Below, one piece after another: positions 8,168 through 16,012 of a DNA stretch of 28,796 nt (position 1 is the first letter of the stretch; each line of letters starts with the position of its first letter). The notes under the pieces were generated by a model that did not search any database, was not told the DNA's origin, and saw only the letters and a program-made list of their open reading frames with translations. The DNA comes from Pavlovales sp. CCMP2436. Lineage: Eukaryota > Haptophyta > Pavlovophyceae > Pavlovales. The DNA lies in the NCBI GenBank assembly GCA_026770615.1, contig MU631623.1, forward strand, positions 149,702-178,497, in the 5' to 3' direction. The translations under genes were made by a program, and so were the position numbers.

Positions 8168-9375
8168 GGCCACGCTTGATGATCCGCGCGGCTCGCGAGG
8201 AGCCAGAACCAGGTTTTCGTATAATTACTGAGCTTTATGAAACAAGTTCTTCTCTAGTCGGCTATTCGTAAGTAACTAGTTATTTACTACTTGACCAGTG
8301 CAGCGCAACAACACACCAGTTGTTCCGACGTGTGCTCCGGTAGCCTGAGACGTTCCCTGAGCACACGGATACCGTCATCATCCCCTCGTCTTCATCTAAG
8401 AAGTTACTGAAAAAAGTTGCATCGACACGCACCTATCGAGTATCGGTAACTACCTTCTAAAATTTTCTTTTGGGTAGAATTAGAAGAAAAAAAAAACGGT
8501 GTGCATTTGATTAGTCATATTTAATTAGTTATTGAGGCCCTTTCTTTGCCACTTGCGACCCTACCTTCCAAGGCTCACTTTCGGAGCAAGGAATGGAGAC
8601 TAGCGGCGACTGTATGTACCCTACCTATTGAATAGGTTGTTTTGCCCTATAATTTATTCCGCTCGAGTCCTCTCATCGTCGCTCGGGCGGATGGTCCCTA
8701 ATAGTATGTTGTTGCTGCACCACTGGGAGCCACTGGGAGACCGTTTACGGGGCCGGACATGTTAATAGATATTTACACACTTAAACTCACTTTCTACAAG
8801 AATGACGGCTGAGCCAGTGGCAGTGGTGCGTGCCAGACTCAGAGACAGACTAACAGGGATGGGCTCCCGGCCCTCGGCCGGGGGCGGTGGCCAGGCCGCC
8901 GATGGCCGATGCCCGGCGGCGGGAGGGGCGGTGTTGTCTACAAAAATCCAGTGCTGCGTGCCAGACATAGACTCACAGCGGCTAGACCCCTGAGACGGAT
9001 CCTATGGTGCCCAACATTATTATAATTTATGGCCCGCCGAGGGAGTATACTTACTACTTAATAGTAGTAGTTCAAACATCTTAATTATCAACATCAGATC
9101 ACTGTCAAACGCGACATCGTTGCGCCTCGGAAGGCTGCCTTCCGATTACCGCGCAGCCCGCCATCGAGTATCGAATGCCGCAGACGGCGTCTCCTAAAAT
9201 TAGCCGCCATGGAGGAGCAGTGCAGACCCGAGGCCGAGTTCCCGCATTGCAGGAGGGCTGCGTCGCAGCAACCCTGCAGCCGACGACGGCTCGATCGGCC
9301 AAGGACCCACACCCTCCCCCTGCCCCGTCCGCCGGCCGAGAGCATCGAGCCCAGCCAGCGCACAAAGCCACGCGC
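8168..9375. other. Intergenic spacer, no gene seen
   Basis: This is an AT-rich spacer (8200-8800) followed by a GC-rich patch (8865-8935) and more AT-rich DNA. TGCGTGCCAGAC occurs at 8827-8838 and again at 8955-8966, bracketing the GC patch. It receives the 3' ends of both the ankyrin gene and RPL17. Short frames here lack coding character. I see no tRNA or other RNA that I recognise. Confidence 0.5.
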
Positions 9376-9945
9376 TTAGGCGACCACGACAGCGGTCTTG
9401 CTGCGCTGCTTGGCGGCGCGGCGGTACGAGAGCTTCGCGACCGTCTTCTCCTCCTCGGGCCGGGCGACCTGCCGGTCCTTCTCCGTGAGGATCAGCTCGA
9501 TGTGGCACGGCGAGCTCATGTACGGGTTGATGCGGCCGTGCGCACGGTAGGTGCGCCGGCGCTGCTGGCGGGCCGCGTTCACCTGAATGTGGGTGATCTC
9601 GAGCTGGTCGACGTCGAGGCCCTTGACCTCCGCGTTGCTCTCGGCGTTGCGGAGCAGGTCGAGCAAGAACATAATGCTCTTCTTCGGCCAGCGCGCCTGG
9701 CCGGCAGACGAGAGCGCGAGGTTCTTCGCCTGCGCAGTGCGCCCGACGCCACCGTTGAAGTGGGTGAAGGGGATCGCCTGCTTGTGGTCGAGCACGTCCT
9801 CGAGGTACTTCTTCGCCTTCTTGAGCGCCATGCCACGGATCGCCTGCGCGGACTGGTGCGTGTTCTTGAAGTGCACGTGCAGGTCCGAGCCGCGCGCCTT
9901 GCACGACTTAGCAGGGTTCTGCGGCTCCCGCGCGTACTTGCCCAT
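9376..9945 (-). CDS. RPL17: 60S ribosomal protein L17 (uL22)
   Basis: This is a single exon of 189 aa, close to the usual ~184 aa of eukaryotic L17. uL22 sits on the large subunit, and its long hairpin lines the nascent-peptide exit tunnel. The N-terminus is [19 protein letters not shown]. It is followed by [82 protein letters not shown] and [18 protein letters not shown]. These match the family throughout, including the tunnel-hairpin [14 protein letters not shown] segment. The start at 9945 gives the expected MGKYA-type N-terminus; upstream in-frame codons do not resemble L17. No intron is needed. A LINE-like fragment has landed about 215 bp upstream. Confidence 0.97.
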   Translation of the reverse strand: MGKYAREPQNPAKSCKARGSDLHVHFKNTHQSAQAIRGMALKKAKKYLEDVLDHKQAIPFTHFNGGVGRTAQAKNLALSSAGQARWPKKSIMFLLDLLRNAESNAEVKGLDVDQLEITHIQVNAARQQRRRTYRAHGRINPYMSSPCHIELILTEKDRQVARPEEEKTVAKLSYRRAAKQRSKTAVVVA

Positions 9946-10159
9946 CCTGCGCAGACAGCACACAGCGGGCCGCATGACGCGAGAGGGCCAGCGTGAGTCG
10001 CGGAGCGTAGGCAGCATCGGCCCTGTGTGCGCGATCGCCAGAGTGCCCGGCCCGCCGCTCCACCGCCTCTACCGCCCAACCCGCGACACCCCAAGCCCGT
10101 TGTCGCACCTGGCTGAGCTGCGGCACGAGGTCGCGAACGATTTTAAATTATATAATCGG
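9946..10159 (-). promoter_or_regulatory. RPL17 upstream region
   Basis: GC-rich leader sequence runs up to an AT-rich patch at 10141-10155 (TTTTAAATTATATAA on the plus strand) about 200 bp from the ATG. This patch could be the core promoter. A retroelement fragment begins immediately beyond it, duplicating TATAATCGG from this site. Confidence 0.4.
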
Positions 10160-10215
10160 TCAGATCAGCACAACATTCAGAACAGTCAGACGCCAGCTTG
10201 AATCCCTATCATAAA
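10160..10215 (+). mobile_element. LINE-like 3' fragment with 9-bp target duplication
   Basis: This 56-bp insert starts with TCAGATCAGCACAACATTCAG and ends with GCTTGAATCCCTATCATAAA. It is the 3' end of the same family seen at 2297 and 26470. TATAATCGG flanks it on both sides (10151-10159 and 10216-10224). Strong 5' truncation plus a target duplication is the usual product of target-primed reverse transcription. Confidence 0.75.
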
Positions 10216-10265
10216 TATAATCGGCGACTGCCCAGACCCGCCCGTTCCTCTTCAGGGAGGGATGT

Positions 10266-10446
10266 TCAGCGGTGGGGACGGTATCCGTGTGATCTGCAAA
10301 GGTCCCTTAATCCGAGTGTTTCTCAACGCTTGGGTCCGGTGGAGACCTGTCAAGTGACGGACGTTAATGCAGATAATTGCGTAGACCAGGGGAGGGACGT
10401 CGACGAGGTCAGTGAGTGAACACCACCTGTTGAACCATGCTGAGCC
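10266..10446 (+). repeat. SINE-like element, copy B
   Basis: The head (TCAGCGGTGGGGACGGTATC at 10266, and ~100 bp after it) is shared with copy D at 28375. The tail (GTCAGTGAGTGAACA...CCATGCTGAGCCGC, ending 10446) is shared with copies A and C. It is followed by TAATAATAGTAG. I see no recognisable tRNA-type A and B boxes, so the promoter type is unknown. Confidence 0.5.
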
Positions 10447-10530
10447 GCTAATAATAGTAGTGTACCCAGGCACGCAGATTCGGAGAGATCATCTCACTGC
10501 ACCTGGTTGCCGTCGCACGCACTCACATCT

Positions 10531-10794
10531 TGTTAGTGCAGGTCCCGGCGGTGACGCGAGGGAGCCGTGAGCGAGTCTAGGGATGCGCGCGAACGGGCCT
10601 AAGAGCTAGAAATTGATGGAGATGACTTAAGACATGAAACTGACAATGATATTGTTTTAATAACGATAACCATAAAGTCGGTTCCACTCCGGCAAATGGA
10701 ACCGACAGGGAACCGACTTAGGGAGGTCCGGTGGAAGTCCGGTGACTATCGATAGTCGAGTCCTGGATATCTGATGCGTCAGATAACCTTGACA
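10531..10794 (-). repeat. 3' LTR of element 1
   Basis: This 264-bp repeat starts TGTTAGTGC and ends CCTTGACA on the plus strand, giving TG...CA ends. It is a direct repeat of 15268-15529. It contains a short internal palindrome ACTATCGATAGT near 10745. Confidence 0.9.
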
Positions 10795-10806
10795 CACCCC
10801 CTCGAT
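10795..10806 (-). promoter_or_regulatory. Putative polypurine tract of element 1
   Basis: On the minus strand a purine-rich run with GAGGGGGTG directly abuts the 3' LTR, the expected place of the plus-strand primer in LTR elements. Confidence 0.6.
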
Positions 10807-10883
10807 TGAGCAGTAAGTGCGATGCTGTTGATAACAAGAGCATTTCGTTGAGCGTCAGGTGATGACGTAGACTTTGAACAGGT

Positions 10884-11570
10884 CTAGAACGGCTTGGCAA
10901 TCTGGTCGGTGACGAGCGACGCGAAGTCCGAGAATTGGATGCCGCCGAGCGGCTTGGTGAAGCCATCGGCCACGTTGGCTTTGGTGTCCACCTTCAGGAT
11001 GTTGACAACCTTGTGCTCGACGCAGTCACGGATAAAGTGGTGCCGAATGTCGATGTGCTTGGTCCGCGAGTGGAACTTAAGGTTTTGCGCGAGGTCGATC
11101 GCGCCCTTATTGTCTTCAAAGAGCGGGAGCGGGGCGTCGACCTTGATGATGCCCAGGTCGTTGATGATGTCGCAGAAATAGATGGCCTCCTTGCCGGCGT
11201 CTGCGAGTACGAGGTACTCGGCTCCTGTCGACGAGAGCGTGGTGATAGACTGCCGAGAGGAGCGCCAGCTGACAGGCGCGCCTGCAAAGAAGAAGACATA
11301 CCCAGTTGTCGAGCGGCGGCGCTCGAGGTCGGCTGCCCAGTCGGAGTCGACGTAGGCCACTAGGTGCCGCAGCGTCTCCTCCTTGCACGCCTTGCAGCTG
11401 CGGTAGAGGGAGACTTTTGTCTGTCGAGCCCGCGAGGTAGAGCCAGACGCGCTTGGCGGCGTCGAGCGCGGAGATGGTCGGAGATGCCATCGAGCGCGCG
11501 AGGTAGCTTGATGCGAATGCGACGTCCGGCCGACAGGTGTTGGAGATGAAGAGCAGAGCGCCGGTGACGG
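10884..11570 (-). pseudogene. Copia RT end and RNase H, element 1
   Basis: The RT end is visible as GALLFISNTCRPDVAFASSY and AKRVWLYLAGSTDK. After a frameshift near 11413, RNase H follows: AYVDSDWAADLERRRSTTGY, SITTLSSTGAEYLVLADAGK, LFEDNKGAIDLAQN and SRTKHIDIRHHFIRD. These carry the D, E and D residues of the copia-type RNase H. The frame ends at TAG (10886-10884) shortly before the polypurine tract. The catalytic RT core is missing, replaced upstream by tandem repeats. Confidence 0.85.
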
Positions 11571-12180
11571 CAGAGCGCGCCGATGACGGCGGAGCGTGCA
11601 GCTGCGAGAGTATGCCGATGACGGCGAGCGCGCCTGTGACGGCGAGGCGTGCGGCTGCGAGAACGTGCCGGTGACGGCAGAGCGTGTCGATAACGGCGGA
11701 GCATGCAGCTGCGAGAGCGCCAACAGCAAGCGGAGCTGCGGTGAGAAGCGCCGCGAACGCGAAGCTTTGCAGCGGAGCGCCGACAGCAAGCGGAGCTGCG
11801 GCGCGAAGTGCCGTGAGCGCGAAGCTCTGCGGCTGAGCGCCGACAGCAAGCGGAGCTGTGGCGCGAAGTGCCGCGAGCTCGTAGCTCTGCGGCGGAGCGC
11901 TGACAGCACCTGGAGCTGCGGTGGAAAGCACCGTCAGCGCGTAGCAGTGCTGCGGTGGCGAGTGCGCCGTCAGCGCGCAGCAGTGCTGCGGCGGCAAGTG
12001 CGCCGTCAGCACGTAGCAGTGCTGCGGCGGGAGCAAGGCCTGCAGCTCAGCCGCGGCCAGAGACACCTTGGCCAGCAGGTGATGCTGGCGCGGCGAGGCC
12101 TGCAGCGCGGCTGCGGCCAGAGGCGACGCGTCGAGCAGGTGATGCTGGCGCGGCGAGGCCTACAGCTCGGCTGCGGGCGG
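11560..12180. repeat. Minisatellite block inside element 1
   Basis: Imperfect tandem units fill this block. Between about 11718 and 11940 the period is 60 bp (unit with AGCGCCGACAGCAAGCGGAG). At 11945-12010 units of 36 bp occur (CTGCGGCGGCAAGTGCGCCG). At 12030-12170 a further 60-bp unit with GGCCTGCAGC is repeated. Periods are multiples of three, so both strands stay open for long stretches; those frames are by-products of the repeat. Confidence 0.8.
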
Positions 12181-12194
12181 ACTGTCCAATTGTT

Positions 12195-12492
12195 ATCCTG
12201 CACACACCCCCTCGATTGGACAGGGCGGCGGTCCAGGTGGGAGCTGCTTGGAGTTGAAGACAAACTTGTCGTGCGTCTTGATGGGCGCCGTCGAGTGCTT
12301 GTCTTTGATGCCCTCGGTCACGCTGTAGGCCGTGAGGAGGTGCTGGACGGGCTTGCTGGCGAATATCGGCAAGCGCGCTTGGTCGGTCAGCCATGAAGGT
12401 CTGAGCGACACAGTGGGTAGGTTGACCTCGGGTGGCGGCGGCAGAAAGTGCTTCTTGTGCGGCAGCAGCGGTGATGGGCTTGGCGTCGACAA
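12195..12492 (-). pseudogene. Unassigned coding remnant ending in a second polypurine-like tract
   Basis: On the minus strand a proline-rich frame contains LPIFASKPVQHLLTAYSVTE and ends at PIEGVCAG. Its last codons are written in the same CACACCCCCTCGATTG sequence (plus strand, 12203-12218) that forms the polypurine tract beside the 3' LTR at 10793. I do not recognise the protein. It could be the end of a related element recombined into this one. Confidence 0.4.
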
Positions 12493-12519
12493 TGACTGCG
12501 GCAGTGGCAGCGTCGATCG

Positions 12520-12640
12520 GCTAGGAGGCGGCGTCTAGGCTGATTCTTTCGGCGGAGGAGGCGCCGACGTGGAGATCGGCTGAAGAGGCGGCGTCTAGGG
12601 TGATTCTTTTGACGGAAGAGGTGCCGACGTGGACGTGGAC
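12520..12640. repeat. 60-bp tandem repeat, two copies
   Basis: GGCGGCGTCTAGG followed by TGATTCTTT recurs exactly 60 bp apart (TGATTC at 12541 and 12601). The rest of the unit, including GCCGACGTGGA, is also shared. Confidence 0.75.
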
Positions 12641-13026
12641 TCTTGGACTGGGGAAGTTAACAGTTTTGTGTTAGAACTTACCTTTATTTTCTGTTGTAGC
12701 AGAGAGTCGATCGATTGCGGCTGCAGCGGCGGCGGCTGCGAGCCGGCGAGCGTGAAGTGCTGCGGCTCGGCGGCAGGCGGCGGTGAACTCGAAGTGCGAG
12801 GCGGCGCATCGCCGTCACCGTCGGATTCGTCCCAGAAGTGAGGTCGGGGAGGTCATCGTCATCCGATGGCGGCGGCGGGGGAGTGAGCCGTGGCAGAGCA
12901 CGCCCAGCAATTGTAGCCGTCCGTGCAGTTCTTGCAGCGCCGGCGGTCGTTGCCAATGAGCAAGCACTCCCAGCACTCGTAATCAACTGATCCGTACGCG
13001 GGACAGTCAAAGGAGTCACTGTCACC

Positions 13027-13181
13027 CCGGCTCTTAGAAAAGGCGTAACGTACGGGGATTATCCGTGGGCCCCCGGGGGCCCCGTGGGCCCCCGGGCTAT
13101 GTGACAAGTTAGTTATATGTTAGTCACATAGGCGCCTCCGGCGGGGCCCCCGGGGGCCCTGCGGGGCTTTCTAAGAGCCGG
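13027..13181. mobile_element. hAT-like MITE with 8-bp target duplication
   Basis: This 155-bp foldback element has perfect 14-bp terminal inverted repeats CCGGCTCTTAGAAA (13027-13040 and 13168-13181). It is flanked by the 8-bp direct repeat CTGTCACC (13019-13026 and 13182-13189). Internally there is a second long inverted repeat of GC-rich sequence ending in CTATGTGAC and GTCACATAG around 13066-13162. An 8-bp duplication is the hallmark of hAT transposases (also seen in some other families). It has no coding capacity. Confidence 0.85.
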
Positions 13182-13756
13182 CTGTCACCGTGCCAGAGAT
13201 CGTGCTTGTAGCCGAAGTTCTCGAGGTTGAACTTGGACTCGTTGAATCGGCGATCGCGTTTGCAGTGCGATGAGTCCTTGGCTGCGAGTTGGCAGCGCTT
13301 GTCGGAGCAAGTGTACTCGTACAGGCCCATCGATCGCTGGTAGATGCCGACCGACGAGTGCCCGCTGCAGCCCAGCGTGTAGCACTCTGTGGGGTAGGCC
13401 TCCGTCTCGTCCATCTCCTGGCCGCTCAACCGGCCGGCTACGATGAGCTTGTAGGTGATGTCGTCAGATAGTGGATCGAGGTTGAAGTGGGACCGAGTTG
13501 GTGAGCCGTCAGACGCGTGCTCGTCGACGATGATGCAGTCGGCGTCGCACGTCGCAGTCGGGTTGGTCATGGAAGCATGGCCGGGGTAGAGATTGAGCTT
13601 GGACTCGTTGCAGTGCCTCGCGTGGCACTCATCGTTGGAGCAGTATAAACCGTCCCCTTGCCCAAGGATGAAGTGCGTAGCCATCTTGCCGCAGTTGATC
13701 GAGTGGCAGGTCCTCGTGGGGTCGTGGTCAAGGTAGATTGCGGGCGGAGGCAGCGT

Positions 13757-14027
13757 GATCTCGAGCATCGGCAGCGCGTAGGCGGAGAGCGAGTTGATCT
13801 CGGGCATCGGCAGCGCGTAGGCGGAGGGCGGGTTGATCTCGGTCAGCGAGTTGATCTCGAGGAGCGAGTAGTCGAAGGGCGAGTTGATCTCGGGCAGCGA
13901 GTAGTCGAAGGGCGAGTTGATCTCGGGCAGCGAGTTGATCTCGGGCAGATTGCCAGAGTAGTCGATGGACGAGTTGATCTCGGGCGTCGGCAGCGTGTAG
14001 GCGGAAGTAGGCGTCTTGAGCGAGTTG
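13757..14027 (-). repeat. In-frame coding repeat (PEINS units)
   Basis: Units of 18, 33 and 39 bp, each ending in GAGTTG on the plus strand, are strung together. All are multiples of three, so the minus-strand frame stays open and encodes PEINSPFDYSL-type repeats. The pattern implies expansion while the frame was still under selection. Confidence 0.8.
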
Positions 14028-14249
14028 GTCTCGGTCAGCGAGATGTAGTTCGCCCCCTTGCCCAAGCCGGAGGTGACGGTAATCGGCTGCTCGTTCTTGG
14101 GCGGGTAGCCTATCAGCTTGTATCACGTAGCCTCCGTGTGTACGGCCCTGCTGCAGTGGTTGCAGAAGGGGTGCGGAGGTCGCGGCTCGTCCTTGTCCTT
14201 GCCAGTCGAAGGCAGCTTCTTGAACTTGAACTTTTGCGCAACAGCCCCG

Positions 14250-15161
14250 TTGTTGTTGTTGGGCGGCGAGCGCCTGCATCTTGATCGCGGCGCTGCTGGG
14301 CAGAGGTGGCGGACGTGGCCGGTCGCGCGGCTGGAAGTGCGACGCCGCGTTGTACTTGCCGAGCTCGTCCGTGAAGCGCTCGCGCTGGGCGGGCGTTGTA
14401 AATTGGTCGAGGGTCTGCTGGTGGGACTGGGCGAGCAGGAACGAGAGCGCGGGCGTGGAGTGCGCGGCGTTGAGCTGCATGAGCTGGTCGAACTGCGACG
14501 GCCCCATCTGCATGATCGGCATGTAGACCTGCTTGAGGCGCTGGACCGACGTCAGGATCTGCGCGCCCGTGTCAAAGGTCTTGCAGTCATGTGCCTTGAT
14601 GATTTTCCTCGCGAAGTGATACAGATCTTGGACGAATATCTCCATCGACTTGTTCTCGTTGATGATCTCGATGGCGGTGAGGATCCGCTCGGCGGAGAGG
14701 GAGCCGGTGGTGATGGCGTCCGGGTCGCGCGCGGAGATCTGCGACTTGAGGACGTCCATGACCGAGTCGTTGATCACCGCGGTCAAGCCCTGCGAGAACT
14801 GCTCGGTCGAGCTGAGGTACACGGTGGCCAAGTGATCGTTGACGATGGCGGCGTTGACGCGGTCGGCCACGGGGATGCCGGTCGTGAGGCCGGCGAGCAC
14901 GCCCGGGTTCAGGTTGACGTAGTCGATGGACTCGTTCTCGGAGCAGAGCTCGAAGGAGAGGAAGGAGTCTGCCGCCGGAAGCTGGAGGATGTCCGGCGAC
15001 AGGTGCTTGATGTGGCGCGCGGCGGTCTGGAAGCGCTGCCCTACCGGGTAGAGCGCCTTGATGAGGTGGTCCTTTCGCATGAGGTCGTCGGGCGCCCTGA
15101 TCATCGGGCCCTTGATGGAGCGCTCGGGCTTCGTGCGCTCGTAGTTGCGGCTGTACGACAT
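14250..15161 (-). pseudogene. Copia gag, element 1
   Basis: The start ATG at 15161 lies 107 bp inside the 5' LTR. The frame runs about 300 codons with a helical Gag-like region (MRKDHLIKALYPVGQRFQTA, IPVADRVNAAIVNDHL, LAQSHQQTLDQFTTPAQRER). It leads to a basic Pro-rich stretch and a CAA/Gln repeat. A frameshift at the CAA repeat (about 14250-14262) moves the zinc-knuckle segment into another frame. Gag assembles the virus-like particle in which copia elements reverse transcribe. The slip at a microsatellite and the knuckle nonsense codon show that it is no longer functional. Confidence 0.75.
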
Positions 15162-15267
15162 GAAGATGGAGGAATGAATACGAGAGTGTTGAGCGGAGGT
15201 GAAGGTCGCGGAGGAAGGCGACGATCGAAGCACGGCTTGAAGAGTAGACCTTCAGCACGAACGTTCG

Positions 15268-15529
15268 TGTTAGTGCTCCCGGCGGTGACGCGAGGGAGCC
15301 GTGAGCGAGTCTATGGATGCGCGCGAGCAGGCCTAAGAGCTAGAAATTGATGGAGATGACTTAAGACAATGAAACTGATAATACTATCGTTTTAATAACG
15401 ATAACCATAAAGTCGGTTCCGCTCCGGCAAATGAAACCGACAGGGAACCGACTTAGGGAGGTCCGGTGGAAGTCCGGTGACTAGCAATAGTCGAGTCCTG
15501 GATATCGGATGAGTTAGATATCCTTGACA
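15268..15529 (-). repeat. 5' LTR of element 1
   Basis: This 262-bp direct repeat of 10531-10794 is the 5' LTR for the minus-strand reading. It differs from its partner at about 20 positions by eye, including small indels. Confidence 0.9.
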
Positions 15530-15764
15530 TCTCACGCAGCTTCACGCATTCTGGCACAAACAAGAAAGGAAAGATTAGCGGGGCAACTTTTTGTCCAGAT
15601 TTTTTTTTAAAGACATCTATAAGCGGAGGCAGGGCAAGACCCCCTCCCCAACCCCCACGCACACACATCGAGATCATAGCTTTGAACGTTGACGGTGTCT
15701 CACTTCTTAATAGACGGGGTCAAAATAGTCAGAGATCAAAATGGCAGTGCACACATTGATATAC
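15530..15764. other. Spacer, no gene seen
   Basis: AT-rich spacer outside element 1. It includes a T-rich stretch at 15598-15608 and a C-rich tract at 15640-15660. No credible gene or RNA is seen. Confidence 0.5.
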
Positions 15765-15778
15765 TATATCACAGAGGA

Positions 15779-15998
15779 CAGGGCACACGCACCTAAATGG
15801 ACGTGAGCGTTGTGTGTGTGGGGGGGGGAGGGGGGGGACCTGTGGCAATTATTACGAGTTCACCACCAACCTCACCTCTACCACCACCATCACTGCTGCC
15901 AGGAATAACGTCTGACGTCGACCAAGTCAGTGAGTGAACAACACCTGTTGAACCATGCTGAGCCGCGTCAGACGCCAGCTTGAATCCCTATCAGTAAA
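15779..15998 (+). mobile_element. Composite SINE-like insertion, copy C, 14-bp target duplication
   Basis: The 220-bp insert is flanked by TATATCACAGAGGA at 15765-15778 and 15999-16012. Its 5' part includes a G-rich run (15820-15838) and CCACCA-type repeats. From about 15913 it carries the SINE-like core (GACGTCGACCAAGTCAGTGAG through CCATGCTGAGCCGC), and then directly the LINE-like terminus GTCAGACGCCAGCTTGAATC ending CTATCAGTAAA. The clean duplication shows that the two 3' ends were inserted together as one unit. Confidence 0.8.
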
Positions 15999-16012
15999 TA
16001 TATCACAGAGGA

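Larger units (their letters stand above)
12859..14260 (-). pseudogene. Gag C-terminal frame: zinc knuckle, repeats, Cys-rich region
   Basis: On the minus strand this frame begins around the gag zinc knuckle CNHCSRAVHTEAT. A TGA (14125-14123) stands where the third Cys would be in CX2CX4HX4C; the following YKLIGYP is typical of copia gag. It continues through PEINS/FDYSL repeats into Cys-rich segments (CHSINCGKMATHF, CSNDECHARHC, CYTLGCSGH, CSDKRC). After the MITE at 13027-13181 come CPAYGSVDYECWECLL, CKNC and CWACSATAHS. The two parts are in different frames only because of that MITE. No protease motif is seen. The function of the Cys pairs is unknown. Confidence 0.65.
10531..15529 (-). mobile_element. 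Degenerate Ty1/copia retrotransposon, element 1
   Basis: LTRs at 10531-10794 and 15268-15529 bound a 5.0-kb element read on the minus strand. Gag (from 15161), a long Cys-rich and repetitive C-terminal frame, a minisatellite block, and the end of RT with RNase H (to 10884) can be recognised. I find no DSGA protease, no integrase DDE and no FVDD/YVDD box, so this is non-autonomous. The LTRs differ at about 20 positions by eye, so it is not a recent insertion. CATCT occurs at both outer edges (10526-10530 and 15528-15532). Confidence 0.85.

Noticed and set aside
9480..10200. Plus-strand frames across RPL17
   Set aside because: They are antisense to an unambiguous ribosomal protein gene.
11560..12180. 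CRISPR-like array
   Set aside because: Repeats are imperfect, directly adjacent without unique spacers, coding-derived, and the genome is eukaryotic.
11596..12396. 266-codon plus-strand frame with ADSKRSCGAKCRE repeats
   Set aside because: Repeats with periods of 36 and 60 bp keep both strands open; no start context or domain supports a gene.
13658..15350. Long plus-strand frames opposite gag of element 1
   Set aside because: They are antisense to the recognised gag frames and stay open because of GC-rich codon bias and triplet-period repeats.
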